Below, one piece after another: positions 8,505-16,539 of a stretch of DNA of 35,157 bases. The position numbers and the translations under genes were made by a program. The notes beneath the pieces are model-generated. The model was not told the DNA's origin, did no database searches, and worked only from the letters and a program-made list of their open reading frames with translations. The first letter of the stretch is position 1, and every line of letters starts with the position of its first letter. The stretch is from FEN-987 sp964598845. Its GTDB lineage: Archaea; Thermoproteota; Bathyarchaeia; 40CM-2-53-6. The stretch lies in assembly GCA_964598845.1 (NCBI GenBank), contig CAZRDM010000022.1, positions 1 through 35,157 on the forward strand, in the 5' to 3' direction.

Positions 8505-8840
8505 ATGAAGCCTAGATCTCAACTTCTGCTCAGCTTCTTCCTGATGGCAGTAGGCGTCTTTGTAGTCTCGTCTATGTTCGCGATCGCTTTCTCGCAAACT
8601 CCCAGTCAGGTCGAAGCCGTAGCCAGCGAAAAAGGCCTTTTCCTTGTGGGTGCTGGGATAGCCGCGGGTTTAGCGTCTTGTGGAGCTGGCATTGGCCTAG
8701 GAACGGCTAGCGCTGCAGCAATAGGTGCCATAGCTGAGAAACCGGAGATGCTTGGGCGAACGCTTCTCTTCGTCGTGCTAATCGAAGCCATCGCAATCTA
8801 CGGCTTGGCGATGTTCTTCATAATCTACTCTCGAATTTGA
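8505..8840 (+). CDS. atpK: A-type ATP synthase proteolipid subunit K
   Basis: A 111-residue rotor-ring proteolipid. An N-terminal hydrophobic segment (about residues 8-30) precedes the two-helix hairpin and could be a cleaved signal or an extra helix. Helix 1 is glycine-rich (GAGIAAGLASCGAGIGLG), the loop carries AIAEKPEM, and helix 2 has the ion-binding Glu94 in VVLIEAIAIYGL. The residue after the Glu is Ala and no obvious sodium-ligand Gln/Thr set is present, so proton coupling is the likelier reading. It ends the H-E-C-K cluster. Subunit a/I, which it must contact, is not in the window. K placed last is unusual, since it normally precedes E. Confidence 0.92.
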   Translation: MKPRSQLLLSFFLMAVGVFVVSSMFAIAFSQTPSQVEAVASEKGLFLVGAGIAAGLASCGAGIGLGTASAAAIGAIAEKPEMLGRTLLFVVLIEAIAIYGLAMFFIIYSRI

Positions 8841-8962
8841 CAGAACCGTCATCTCCTAATCCACTTCCACGTTCTTTCAAGTCGAGAGTAGAATGAGTCC
8901 GTTATTATGAAGGAAATTTCTCAATGGTGTGGAAGCAGGGCTGGTGAAGGCTAGGATTTGCA

Positions 8963-10408
8963 CTAGTGAGGAACGAACCGGACGGCTGGGATTATTACGC
9001 GATCCAGTAGAGGAGCTGGATATAATCCGAGTGTAAGCAATGGAACAAGAAAAACTGCCAACGTCAATAGCGTGTAGCTTGGTGCCTCTCTAGAGGGGAT
9101 CTGGGCGGGTTGCGGGGCCATCATGACTCTCCGCAGCATCCAAACGAAGTAGCCAGCGGTTATCCCTGGGACAAGAACGGCGATGGCGTAGAGCGTGTTG
9201 ATTGAGATACCGGCCAGTATGATCGTGAACTCACTGATGAAATTGCTGAAGCCTGGGAAGCCCATAGCAGCAAGCGATGCCAGTACCAATAGTGTGCTTG
9301 TTTTCGGCATCGCACTTCCGAGGCCAGGCAGTTCTCTTATTGTTCGAGTTCCCATATGCTCGTGGATCACGCCTGACATGAGGAACAATGCGCCAATCGC
9401 ACAGGCGTGGTTGAACATCTGGAAGACTGCTCCACTGATGCCCGCAGTAGTAAGCGTGAAGGCTCCCAACAGAACGTAACCCATGTGATTAATGCTCGTC
9501 AGAGCAACCATGCGTTTGAAGTCTTGCTGAATCATTGCCACAATCGCGCCGTAGAACATTGTGAGCAGCCCGAAACCTATGAAGACTGGAGCAAGAAACT
9601 TGGACGCTTCTGGCATGAGGAATAGATTCATCCGGATAAAGCCATATCCACCCATCTTCAAGAGCACTCCTGCAAGAAGGACACTGATGGGCGCTGGAGC
9701 TTCAACGTGAGCGTCAGGTAACCAAGTGTGAAGTGGAACGAGTGGCAGCTTGACCCCGAAACCGATGAAGAAACCTATTGAGAGGAATATCTGAACCTGA
9801 AGCGGTAGGCGGAGATTGACTAAGTCTGTGAAATTGAAAGTGTGAGGGGTCGAGAGCACGTACAGGGCTATGAAACTTATGAGAATGAGCACGCTGCCCA
9901 CATGCGTCATTATTAGGAACTTCATAGCTGCATATTTCTTCCGCGGCCCACCCCAGACCCCTATGAAGAAGAACATTGGAATGAGAACCAGCTCCCAGAA
10001 AACGTAGAACGCGACCAGGTTAAGGGATGTGAACACTCCGATAACGGCCCCTTCGAAAAGAAGGAGCAGCGCATTGTATTCTTTGATGTTCGTGTTAATC
10101 TGTTCCCAGGAGCCCGCAGCTGCCAAGGTTGTCAAGAACGATGATAGAATTAGCAGGGGTAGACTGATTCCGTCGATTCCAACAGCATAGGTCAGACCGA
10201 ACGCGCTTGACCAGTCGTAGTTTTCAACCAGTTGGAATCCTGCGGTAGACCAGTTGAATGTCAGGAACATGAACAGCGTCAGGGCGACCGTGAAGGCCGA
10301 GATCACGATGGTCAGCACCCTTGACAGCTTGTTGCTGGCGTATCCCGCCAAGAACACAACGACGGCACCGACTATTGGTGTGAAGGTGAGTGTTGATAGG
10401 AGAATCAA
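8963..10408 (-). CDS. nuoM: complex I-like subunit M (last gene of nuo operon)
   Basis: A 481-residue antiporter-like subunit, about 14 helices. The half-channel residues are Glu139 (YVFWELVLIPMFFF) and Lys220 (GVKLPLVPLHTWLPDAHVEAP), with the second set around FKRMVALTSINHMGY near 295. The motif PLHTWLPDAHVEAP is a textbook NuoM signature, more canonical than in the second NuoM upstream. The start is TTG at 10408 with GAGAGG 8 bases upstream, only 10 bases after the nuoL stop. It is the final gene of the A-H-J-K-M-L-M run and converges on atpK across about 120 bases. Confidence 0.92.
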   Translation of the reverse strand: MILLSTLTFTPIVGAVVVFLAGYASNKLSRVLTIVISAFTVALTLFMFLTFNWSTAGFQLVENYDWSSAFGLTYAVGIDGISLPLLILSSFLTTLAAAGSWEQINTNIKEYNALLLLFEGAVIGVFTSLNLVAFYVFWELVLIPMFFFIGVWGGPRKKYAAMKFLIMTHVGSVLILISFIALYVLSTPHTFNFTDLVNLRLPLQVQIFLSIGFFIGFGVKLPLVPLHTWLPDAHVEAPAPISVLLAGVLLKMGGYGFIRMNLFLMPEASKFLAPVFIGFGLLTMFYGAIVAMIQQDFKRMVALTSINHMGYVLLGAFTLTTAGISGAVFQMFNHACAIGALFLMSGVIHEHMGTRTIRELPGLGSAMPKTSTLLVLASLAAMGFPGFSNFISEFTIILAGISINTLYAIAVLVPGITAGYFVWMLRRVMMAPQPAQIPSREAPSYTLLTLAVFLVPLLTLGLYPAPLLDRVIIPAVRFVPH

Positions 10409-10418
10409 AACAAACCTC

Positions 10419-12518
10419 TCACATCATAAAGAAAAGCACAGTGACGACGAGCGCGAATAAGCCTAGGGCGAAGACCATGACATACTCTTGGGGTATCCCC
10501 GTCTGAATCCGTCGAACAGCAGAGGAGAATCTGCTACCGATAGAAGCAATTCCATTAATGGCTCCATCAATTACTCCGAGGTCAACGCCCTGACCTGCTC
10601 TTGAGACCCCGATAGAAAGTTGAGCAACGGCGCCGCTTATCTTGTCGAATAGTCGGAGTTCTACTGAATGCATTAGCCCTCGGGCTGCTGAAATCGTTCC
10701 GTATGCAAAGATCTTATAGTAAACAGGATTGATGTACCAGCGATTCCAGAGGAAATTGTAAATCGACCTTCCGAAGCCTGAGTTCCCAACAATCGATGTC
10801 GGCTTGAGTCTGCGCGAAATGTAAACTAGGTAACCCAATAGCCCTCCAACAGCCAACATGATCAAGGAACCTGTGCTCGCAATGAGAACCGCAGTCTCCT
10901 CCGCTGCGAGACTGATTGGGGAAACAGCCACTTCTTCCACTGGAGTCGTTGTGATCTCCAACGCATGTATGAACGAAGATTCAACATAAGGACCTAACAA
11001 ACCGATGGCCACCGTGGCTACTGCCATAATGAGGTATGGGACCCACATCACTGGTGGTGCCTCATGGACTTGATGTCCTTCCTCCTCAAGCTTCTTGACG
11101 TGCTCACTTGGAGGTGCCATGAAGACAAGTCCCATGACTTTCAGACTGTAAAGGAACGTGAGCGCGACAGTCCCCCAGGCAAATAGCAACAGAGGCAGTT
11201 GCCCCGTGAGGACTGTGGCTGCGATTACTGCATCTTTGCTCCAAAATCCGCTCAGTGGAGGCACACCTGAAAGTGCCAGCATCGCGATCAGCATCGAGAT
11301 GAACGTGATTCTCATCGAATGCCTAAGGCCGCCCATGTCTCCCATGAACCTTGATTCGACCGCATGCAAGATCGCTCCTGCAGCCAAGAATGCAGCGGCT
11401 TTGAAGAAGGCGTGGGTCACGAGGTGGAATATGCCAGCGGAAAGCCCTACCACAAACTCCGACGCCAAACCTCCTGCTCCAATACCGAGCATCATGTAAC
11501 CGATCTGGGAAACAGTCGAGTAAGCGAGCAGCTTTTTCAGTTCTTTAGAAACGACGGCCTGAGTTGCGGCCAAGAAAGTGGTGAATGCTCCTATCCAGGC
11601 TACCGTCTCGAAGAAGAATGTAGACTGACCGTATTGAATGAACGTGTTAAAGAATATCGGCCCAGCCCTACCAGCCAAGTATACTCCTGCCGTGACCATC
11701 GTAGCTGCATGAATCAACGCCGAAACTGAAGTGGGACCTGCCATCGCGTCAGGGAGCCATTCGTGCAGCGGAAACTGGGCGGACTTACCTATCGGTCCCC
11801 AGAAGAACAGTAACGCAACCGGCACTAGCAACCCCAGCCGGCTCAGCGGCAGAGCCCATGATACGTTTTCTGAGAGTTCGACAAAGTTCAACGTGCCTGA
11901 ATACGCGTAGATTAGGAAGACAGCGATAAGAAGGCCGATGTCCCCTGCTCTTGTGACTACAAGTGCTTTCATGCCCGCGTGGCTCGGAGGATAGACCATT
12001 GGGACGCCCAATGTCCCATGCTCAGGCGATCCTACCCATTTGTCCTGGGGATCTTTGTACCAATGGCCGATGAGCGCATATGAGCAGAGTCCCACACCCT
12101 CCCAGCCGAAGAACAGCTGAAGGAGATTATCAGACATTACAAGTAGAAGCATGTTACCGATGAAGAAATTCATGAAGAACCAGTATCGTGTTAGTCCCTC
12201 GTCGCCGTGCATGTAGGCCAGACTGTAGACCATGATGAGAAAGCTGATCCATGAAACTGCGTTGGCCATGATTATGCTGAGTGGGTCAAGAAGTATGCCC
12301 GCTTTGATGTTGAGACTTGAAATCCAATTTACCTGAACGTCCTGAGCGACTCCGGACTCAATTAGGGGCAGCAAGAGAGAAGCTGAAAGAGCACCGAGAA
12401 ACGTGAAAGCGACCGCTGCATAGTCCCGTAGCTTTCCACTAATGCGAGCGATGATCGGAGTCAATAGTGCACCTATGAACGGAAAGACCCATGTGAGCCA
12501 TCCAAAAGTCTCGTTCAT
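10419..12518 (-). CDS. nuoL: complex I-like subunit L
   Basis: A 699-residue antiporter-like subunit that pumps protons at the distal end of the membrane arm. Glu140 (FFGWEGVGLCSYALIGHWY), Lys255 (WGPIGKSAQFPLHEWLPDAMAG) and the SALIHAATMVTAGVY segment near 276-290 are the family channel motifs. Residues 155-185 hold an extramembrane insert (around EHGTLGVPMVYPP) before the next helix. The C-terminal 170 residues carry the extra helices and the amphipathic stretch expected for the lateral helix, ending in a hydrophobic anchor. Start ATG at 12518, 3 bases after the preceding stop. Confidence 0.95.
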   Translation of the reverse strand: MNETFGWLTWVFPFIGALLTPIIARISGKLRDYAAVAFTFLGALSASLLLPLIESGVAQDVQVNWISSLNIKAGILLDPLSIIMANAVSWISFLIMVYSLAYMHGDEGLTRYWFFMNFFIGNMLLLVMSDNLLQLFFGWEGVGLCSYALIGHWYKDPQDKWVGSPEHGTLGVPMVYPPSHAGMKALVVTRAGDIGLLIAVFLIYAYSGTLNFVELSENVSWALPLSRLGLLVPVALLFFWGPIGKSAQFPLHEWLPDAMAGPTSVSALIHAATMVTAGVYLAGRAGPIFFNTFIQYGQSTFFFETVAWIGAFTTFLAATQAVVSKELKKLLAYSTVSQIGYMMLGIGAGGLASEFVVGLSAGIFHLVTHAFFKAAAFLAAGAILHAVESRFMGDMGGLRHSMRITFISMLIAMLALSGVPPLSGFWSKDAVIAATVLTGQLPLLLFAWGTVALTFLYSLKVMGLVFMAPPSEHVKKLEEEGHQVHEAPPVMWVPYLIMAVATVAIGLLGPYVESSFIHALEITTTPVEEVAVSPISLAAEETAVLIASTGSLIMLAVGGLLGYLVYISRRLKPTSIVGNSGFGRSIYNFLWNRWYINPVYYKIFAYGTISAARGLMHSVELRLFDKISGAVAQLSIGVSRAGQGVDLGVIDGAINGIASIGSRFSSAVRRIQTGIPQEYVMVFALGLFALVVTVLFFMM

Positions 12519-12521
12519 TCC

Positions 12522-13991
12522 CTACACGCCCAGAATCGTCTTGACGGCTGGCAAGAGCAACCGCTCCACGAAGTCTGGATAAATCCCGATTGCGAGGGAT
12601 GTGAGTCCGAGGACGAGGAGCGACCCTGTTACAACCCAGGGGGCTTCCTTGACCTCGCTCAGATCCTCAGGGAGCGCTCCGAAGAAAATGCGTCTCACAG
12701 TCCACAGTGAGTATCCAGCTGTAAGAGCAGTTGAGATAACAGCAAGAACTGAGATAGCGATCCGCAACAGGGAGCTTGCCGTGAGCGCCCTGTTGAAGCT
12801 TCCCGCGAAGATCAGAAATTCTGAGATGAAACCAGTTGTCGGTGGGATACCCATTATGGTCAGGAATCCAAGCAAAGCTGCTGTTGCGGTTATGGGCATC
12901 TTGGAGGCTAGGCCACCCATCTTTCTGATACTTCTGAGGCCGTGAGCCTGCATTATGATCGTCCCAGCGATCATGAAGAGTATACCCTTGCCAAGGCCAT
13001 GGCTGACGTACTGAAAGATCGATCCAGAGACACCGAGAACTTGGAACGATGAGATACCCAGAAGGATGTAACCCATCTGACTGATGCTTGAGTATGCGAG
13101 CAAACGTTTGATGTCGTCTTGAACCAACGCCATCGCCCCACCGTATAACATCGTAATAACGGCCCAGATGGCCAGTGCCGTTGAGATCTCCAAGAAAGTA
13201 CCAGGCAGAATCGTCATAACGATTCGTACTATGGCGTATCCACCTATCCCGATCATCGCAGGGGAAAGCAAGGCGCTGACAGGCGTAGGGGCTTCCGCAT
13301 GCGCATATGGCAACCATATGTGCAGACCGAAACCAGCCATCTTGACCAGCAACCCCACAACCATTACGACTGTAATGGATAATCGTAGGCCTGGCGACAT
13401 CGTGGCCATGACAATCTTTTCGAGGTCAAAGGTTCCGCTCAGATATCCGACTGACAAGATTCCAGCCAGAAAAGCCAGAGCCCCGATATGCGTCCACATG
13501 AAGTACATGAATGAGATCCGATCCCGATCACCATAGCCCCACTTCGCTATCAAGAAGTAAGACGGAATCAGCATAAGCTCGAAGAACAAGTAGAATTCGA
13601 TGAGGTTGGTCGCAAGAACCGAGCCCATCATCCCGACAGCGTATAAGAGGAGGAGGGCATAGTAGAGCCCGAACTGCCTTTTCTCATCTCCAATGACATG
13701 AGCCATGTAGGGCATTGAATAGATGGTCATTATGGTGGAGAGGAGAGCTATCGTAAAGAGGACTGGTATGCTTAACCCGTCTGCATTGAGACCAAATAAG
13801 CCGAGAGGTCTCCAGTCATAGAATTCCCTCGCACCCCCTTGCCAAGCGATGATCATCGTCAGTAACGTTGAGTAGGCGAGGGCGATGAAGGAAACCCAGC
13901 CTGCTCTGCTACCCCATCTCACTCCGACATAGTAGGCTATGAAAACGAAAAGAAACGGGATTAGGAGAATTTGAAGGGTCTGCATGTACAT
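12522..13991 (-). CDS. nuoM: second complex I-like subunit M (NuoM paralogue)
   Basis: A 489-residue antiporter-like subunit. Channel residues are Glu138 (YLFFELMLIPSYFL) and Lys217 (LLVKMAGFGLHIWLPYAHAEAP), with RLLAYSSISQMGY near 300. The His-x-Trp-Leu-Pro segment reads LHIWLPYAHAEAPTP, diverging from the classical LPDAH by a Tyr in place of Asp, whereas the other NuoM keeps the Asp. It sits between nuoK and nuoL, where a canonical operon would have nuoL. With nuoL, the other nuoM and nuoN this gives four antiporter-like subunits in one locus. Two close ATGs exist (13991 and 13985). Confidence 0.9.
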   Translation of the reverse strand: MYMQTLQILLIPFLFVFIAYYVGVRWGSRAGWVSFIALAYSTLLTMIIAWQGGAREFYDWRPLGLFGLNADGLSIPVLFTIALLSTIMTIYSMPYMAHVIGDEKRQFGLYYALLLLYAVGMMGSVLATNLIEFYLFFELMLIPSYFLIAKWGYGDRDRISFMYFMWTHIGALAFLAGILSVGYLSGTFDLEKIVMATMSPGLRLSITVVMVVGLLVKMAGFGLHIWLPYAHAEAPTPVSALLSPAMIGIGGYAIVRIVMTILPGTFLEISTALAIWAVITMLYGGAMALVQDDIKRLLAYSSISQMGYILLGISSFQVLGVSGSIFQYVSHGLGKGILFMIAGTIIMQAHGLRSIRKMGGLASKMPITATAALLGFLTIMGIPPTTGFISEFLIFAGSFNRALTASSLLRIAISVLAVISTALTAGYSLWTVRRIFFGALPEDLSEVKEAPWVVTGSLLVLGLTSLAIGIYPDFVERLLLPAVKTILGV

Positions 13992-13997
13992 GATGCT

Positions 13998-14306
13998 TCA
14001 TCCCTTCAGCTTGTTCAGTTTCCGAACATCTATCGTGGAGTTTAGTCTGAATGCAACTAGGATCAGGGCTAGGCCTACTGCAGCTTCCATAGCGGCGGCT
14101 GCAATAGAATAGAAAACGATCACCTGGCCCGAAACTTGGGGAGGGTTGAGGTAACGTGTGAAAGCTGCGAAGTTCAGGTTCGCAGCATTGACGATGATCT
14201 CTATGGCGAAGAGAATTCGGATCGCGTTCTTCTTTACGGTGAGTCCGTAGACGCCTATTCCCAACAGGGCTGCGGAAACGATCAGATATCCAGTCAGTGT
14301 TACCAT
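13998..14306 (-). CDS. nuoK: complex I-like subunit K
   Basis: A 102-residue membrane subunit of three helices in the E-channel region. Both essential buried glutamates are visible, Glu36 (FAIEIIVNAANLNF) and Glu74 (AAMEAAVGLALILVAFR). Length matches the family (about 100). The start context is 4 bases after the nuoJ stop, and its stop lies 6 bases before nuoM, so it is co-transcribed. Nothing unusual. Confidence 0.95.
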   Translation of the reverse strand: MVTLTGYLIVSAALLGIGVYGLTVKKNAIRILFAIEIIVNAANLNFAAFTRYLNPPQVSGQVIVFYSIAAAAMEAAVGLALILVAFRLNSTIDVRKLNKLKG

Positions 14307-14310
14307 TCGA

Positions 14311-14826
14311 TCACTTCTCCACTTTAGCTAACACGAGAGCGCCTAGAAGCGCCGCAGACATCAGCAGAGCAAGAATGACCAGCGGGACCGGGTAATCAAT
14401 GGCGAGAACAGGGCCGAGACTCGAAACGGGAAGATTCCCAGGCGGAGGCGCTGTTGGAAGATTAGGTCCTGCCAGTGCTGCAACGCCAGCGATCGCTACG
14501 GCGAGAAGCCCAGCGAGCCAAAGACCTGCCGCTCCTTTACCGCCCTCGGGAAGGTCCAGCATTTCCCCGATTTCCTCGCGTCGAACCAACATTATCGTGA
14601 ACAAAATCAGAACCACCACAGCTCCAACGTAGATCGCGATCTGAAGCATTGCCAAGTAGGGTGCGTCGAGAAAAACGAAGAATCCCGCGATCCCGATGAA
14701 ACTAATGCCGAGTGCGATGGCCCCGTACACCAGTTCCCTTGCCTGAAGAGCCATAATCGCCGCGAGGAGCGTCACAGAGGCGAGGATCAGGAAGATAACA
14801 TCGGGTGGAACAGCCAGCTCGATCAA
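14311..14826 (-). CDS. nuoJ: complex I-like subunit J
   Basis: A 171-residue membrane subunit with five helices. The conserved helix 3 segment AMLQIAIYVGAVVVLILFTIML (residues about 59-80) is the family hallmark and carries the pi-bulge that gates the channel in known structures. A Pro-rich loop (NLPTAPPPGNLP) near 125-136 precedes the last helix. It lies 1 base after the nuoH stop and ends next to nuoK. Confidence 0.93.
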   Translation of the reverse strand: MIELAVPPDVIFLILASVTLLAAIMALQARELVYGAIALGISFIGIAGFFVFLDAPYLAMLQIAIYVGAVVVLILFTIMLVRREEIGEMLDLPEGGKGAAGLWLAGLLAVAIAGVAALAGPNLPTAPPPGNLPVSSLGPVLAIDYPVPLVILALLMSAALLGALVLAKVEK

Positions 14827-14827
14827 T

Positions 14828-15856
14828 CTACAATCCCCAAACCTTCGTGACTCCTGTAGCGATCAGCAAGACAGTGAGGAAAACGTTGACCAGCGCAATG
14901 ATCAGTAGTCGCGTCCAGCCGACCCTCAGGAGGATGTCAACGCGGATCCGCGGATAGACACCTCTTGGCATCATGATGAACGTGACCACAATCAATGTCT
15001 TGATGATGAACCAGACTGGCTGAGGAAGGGATGGCGGACCCCACCAGCCTCCAAGGAAAAGCGCGGTGACGAGTGAGGCCATGAGGTAGAGTTTCATGTA
15101 TAGACCCATGAAAATCAACATGAAAACTGCTCCGCTCGATTCTGTGAACCAACCTGCAACTAGCTCCGGCTCTGCCTCTGGAAGATCGAATGGGAGCCGC
15201 TCAAGCTCAGCCATCACCGAAATGAAGAAGACGATGAAGGAAAGCAAGGCTGGAACAGCAAACCAAATCTTCGACTGGGCATTCACAATGTCGACCAAGT
15301 TGAGCGAACCAGCAAGTAATACGACGCTAAGCGCCGAAACCCACATGGGAATCTCGTATGCTACTTGCTGGAAAAGCGACCGCAATCCACCTAGAAATGG
15401 ATACTTACTATTGCTCGCCCAAGCGAAAATCAGGATCAAGCTTGGGAAGAGGGAAGTCGTCGCGAAAACGAAGATCAACCCGACGTCCAAGTTTGCGATA
15501 ACCCAATTCTGACCGAAGGGGATAACCGCAAACGGAAGAGCGGCTAGGAACACTAGCATGAGTGGAATTCCAAGAAAGAGTGGCCTATCCGCCTTGTATG
15601 GGACGATGACCTCTTTGAAGATCAGTTTGACCCCGTCCGCCATCGGTTGGAGGATTCCACCCAGTCCACCCGCATAGAGCGGGCCTATTCGGAGTTGGAT
15701 TCTTGCCAGAAGTTTCCTCTCATACCAAGTCAAGAAAATGACAATCAGAGTAAGGTGGATGAATCCCGGGAAGACAATTGTTCTAATGAACGAACGGGAA
15801 GCGATTATCGAAGCTATCAGTGAAATCAGATCCGCCGGTGTGATCGGGAGCTCCAA
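14828..15856 (-). CDS. nuoH: complex I-like subunit H
   Basis: A 342-residue membrane subunit that forms most of the quinone chamber, eight helices. Visible signatures are WYERKLLARIQLRIGP near 44-59, LQPMADGVKLIFKE near 69-82, and AELERLPFDLPEAEPELVAG near 215-235 with its cluster of acidic residues (a canonical enzyme has AETNRxPFDLPEAE). It follows nuoA by 1 base, whereas nuoB, nuoC/D and often nuoI would normally lie between A and J. The quinone chamber also needs NuoB and NuoD, which are not encoded here. Confidence 0.95.
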   Translation of the reverse strand: MELPITPADLISLIASIIASRSFIRTIVFPGFIHLTLIVIFLTWYERKLLARIQLRIGPLYAGGLGGILQPMADGVKLIFKEVIVPYKADRPLFLGIPLMLVFLAALPFAVIPFGQNWVIANLDVGLIFVFATTSLFPSLILIFAWASNSKYPFLGGLRSLFQQVAYEIPMWVSALSVVLLAGSLNLVDIVNAQSKIWFAVPALLSFIVFFISVMAELERLPFDLPEAEPELVAGWFTESSGAVFMLIFMGLYMKLYLMASLVTALFLGGWWGPPSLPQPVWFIIKTLIVVTFIMMPRGVYPRIRVDILLRVGWTRLLIIALVNVFLTVLLIATGVTKVWGL

Positions 15857-15857
15857 C

Positions 15858-16256
15858 TCACCAGTTCTCCCTGCGCAAGGCCAAGTGCAATGCGTACCCT
15901 AGCGGAGCCGCCAAGATAAATAGGAAGAGCAGAACAAGCAATGACTCACCAAGCGGCAATCTCTGGAAGCCCAGTCCCCACGCGAAAAGGAACATCGCCA
16001 CCACATCAAATACGACGAACATCAAGAGGTACGGATAATACTGCATGACGAGTCTCCGTCGGGCTTCCCCTTGAGGAACCTGACCTGATTCAAAGGGCAT
16101 GTCACGAAAAGGGTCAGGTTTTCTGCGGGACCAGAAGAGGGGCAATGTCAACATGGGGGCGGTGAGGACGATTATGATGATCGCCCAGATGACTATTGCC
16201 GCCCAAGGGTTGAGTGCCATGACGAGGTCCCAGCGTGAAGGTTCGTGAATTTCCAC
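15858..16256 (-). CDS. nuoA: complex I-like subunit A (first gene of nuo operon)
   Basis: A membrane subunit with three helices and the family motif FESGQVPQGEARRRLVMQYY in the loop between helices 1 and 2 (canonical YECG is replaced by FESG, so the loop Cys is missing). The second acidic segment FVVFDVVAMFLFAW is intact. The frame opens with ATG at 16286, but that ATG abuts a strong TATA box (16275-16282), so it would not be transcribed. GTG at 16254-16256, 22-24 bases below the TATA, fits a leaderless start. ATG at 16220 is the other option. Confidence 0.88.
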   Translation of the reverse strand: MEIHEPSRWDLVMALNPWAAIVIWAIIIIVLTAPMLTLPLFWSRRKPDPFRDMPFESGQVPQGEARRRLVMQYYPYLLMFVVFDVVAMFLFAWGLGFQRLPLGESLLVLLFLFILAAPLGYALHLALRRENW

Positions 16257-16274
16257 TGAGACTAGAACGGACCG

Positions 16275-16282
16275 AATATAAA
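16275..16282 (-). promoter_or_regulatory. TATA box of the nuo operon
   Basis: TTTATATT on the minus strand. The expected transcription start 25 bases downstream falls at about 16253, next to the in-frame GTG of nuoA, and argues against the upstream ATG. No other TATA-like element of this strength is seen inside the nuo operon, so one transcript for A-H-J-K-M-L-M is likely. Confidence 0.65.
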
Positions 16283-16379
16283 TCATGCGAAAGCTTAGAA
16301 TGTCGAGAACGTCAACGTCTTTCGAGATCGAATAGTGCGTTGCAATGGCAGATTACCTAGTTGGAGATTTGAAAACGAG

Positions 16380-16532
16380 ATGGCTTGGCGTTCAGCCGGA
16401 ACAACCCATTTTTGGTGTGTCAAATGCAAGAAACAGGTGCCTGCGGATTCCGAAATCGTATTCAAAGAGGGAAAACTTCTTTGGAAGTGGAAATGTAGTT
16501 CGTGCGGCATTGATTACATGACGGAAGCCTGA
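16380..16532 (+). CDS. small zinc-ribbon protein (DUF5679-like)
   Basis: A 50-residue protein with two CxxC knuckles: FWCVKCKKQV and WKCSSCGID. The spacing of about 25 residues between knuckles, the aromatic before each pair and the middle basic/acidic strand resemble small archaeal/bacterial zinc ribbons of the DUF5679 kind, whose role is unknown. ATG at 16380 gives the family-like short form; an upstream GTG at 16335 would add 15 residues of unlike composition. It is divergent from nuoA and runs toward the stop of the polyprenyl synthase gene, 7 bases away. Confidence 0.7.
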   Translation: MAWRSAGTTHFWCVKCKKQVPADSEIVFKEGKLLWKWKCSSCGIDYMTEA

Positions 16533-16539
16533 ACTGAAA

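Noticed and set aside
4871..16286. Interpretation of the nuo-like genes as an Mrp antiporter or membrane-bound hydrogenase
   Set aside because: NuoA, NuoH, NuoJ and NuoK with both K glutamates are complex I-type, and no MrpE/F/G or hydrogenase large-subunit genes are seen.
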